NCBI GenBank assembly: GCA_913057645.1
Contig: CAJXOU010000024.1
Location: 1 to 42,731 of the forward strand
DNA length: 42,731 nucleotides
Origin: an uncultured Rhodobiaceae bacterium
GTDB taxonomy: Bacteria; Pseudomonadota; Alphaproteobacteria; Parvibaculales; Parvibaculaceae
Direction: 5' to 3'
The notes below the pieces were generated by a model, which worked only from the letters and a program-made list of their open reading frames with translations, ran no database searches and had not been told where the DNA came from. This document shows, in pieces, positions 42,731 to 42,731 of the stretch. The position numbers and the translations under genes were made by a program. Numbering within the stretch: position 1 is the first letter of the stretch; each line of letters starts with the position of its first letter.

Positions 42731-42731
42731 C

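Overview
The window looks like a high-G+C alphaproteobacterial chromosome. The genus is my inference only: the right-hand gene content (alkylsulfatase, several flavin monooxygenases, ACAD10/LvaA-type kinases, PAS_5 protein, ferredoxin plus diiron protein) resembles Parvibaculum-like hydrocarbon and surfactant degraders. No rRNA, complete tRNA or CRISPR array was seen.

Region A (1-17955) is the right part of an integrated mobile element. It opens inside a VirD4/TraG-like coupling ATPase, followed by a mobile-element-type hypothetical protein and a replication-relaxation-like protein. Next come two heavy-metal RND efflux operons: a CusB/CusA monovalent-metal pump (3771-8924) and a CzcC/CzcB/CzcA divalent-metal pump (9729-15644). 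Each is headed by a small secreted cysteine-containing protein. Only one outer-membrane channel gene (czcC) and no regulator is present. A P4-type tyrosine recombinase (16597-17766, minus strand) lies next to the 3' 45 nt of a tRNA-Arg(ACG) gene (17911-17955). The 5' half of that tRNA is absent, as expected of one attachment site of an element inserted in a tRNA. The rebuilt, complete tRNA should lie beyond the left edge.

Region B (17956-31205) is chromosomal-type sequence rich in catabolic oxidoreductases: an SRPBCC protein, a GFA-SDR gene pair, a secreted type I sulfatase with a clear terminator, a nitronate monooxygenase, an HpaB-like flavin monooxygenase with an unrecognised small gene behind it, and a tight minus-strand operon (FAD monooxygenase, NTF2-like, APH-like kinase, Baeyer-Villiger monooxygenase). 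Divergent from that operon are an ACAD10/LvaA-like kinase and an SDR. Together they could oxidise a ketone or alicyclic compound and handle a hydroxyacyl-CoA product, but the substrate cannot be read from sequence.

Region C (31249-42731) holds an exbB-exbD-tonB operon with a striking 25-bp palindromic operator upstream, a PAS_5 protein, a cytoplasmic MBL-fold alkylsulfatase, a zinc-free MDR reductase, a double-PAS protein, a ferredoxin plus six-ligand diiron protein pair, a small secreted acidic protein, and the C-terminal part of a TamB-like protein. The TamB reading frame breaks near 42590, just before a hairpin-rich 140-bp end that may be an insertion sequence.
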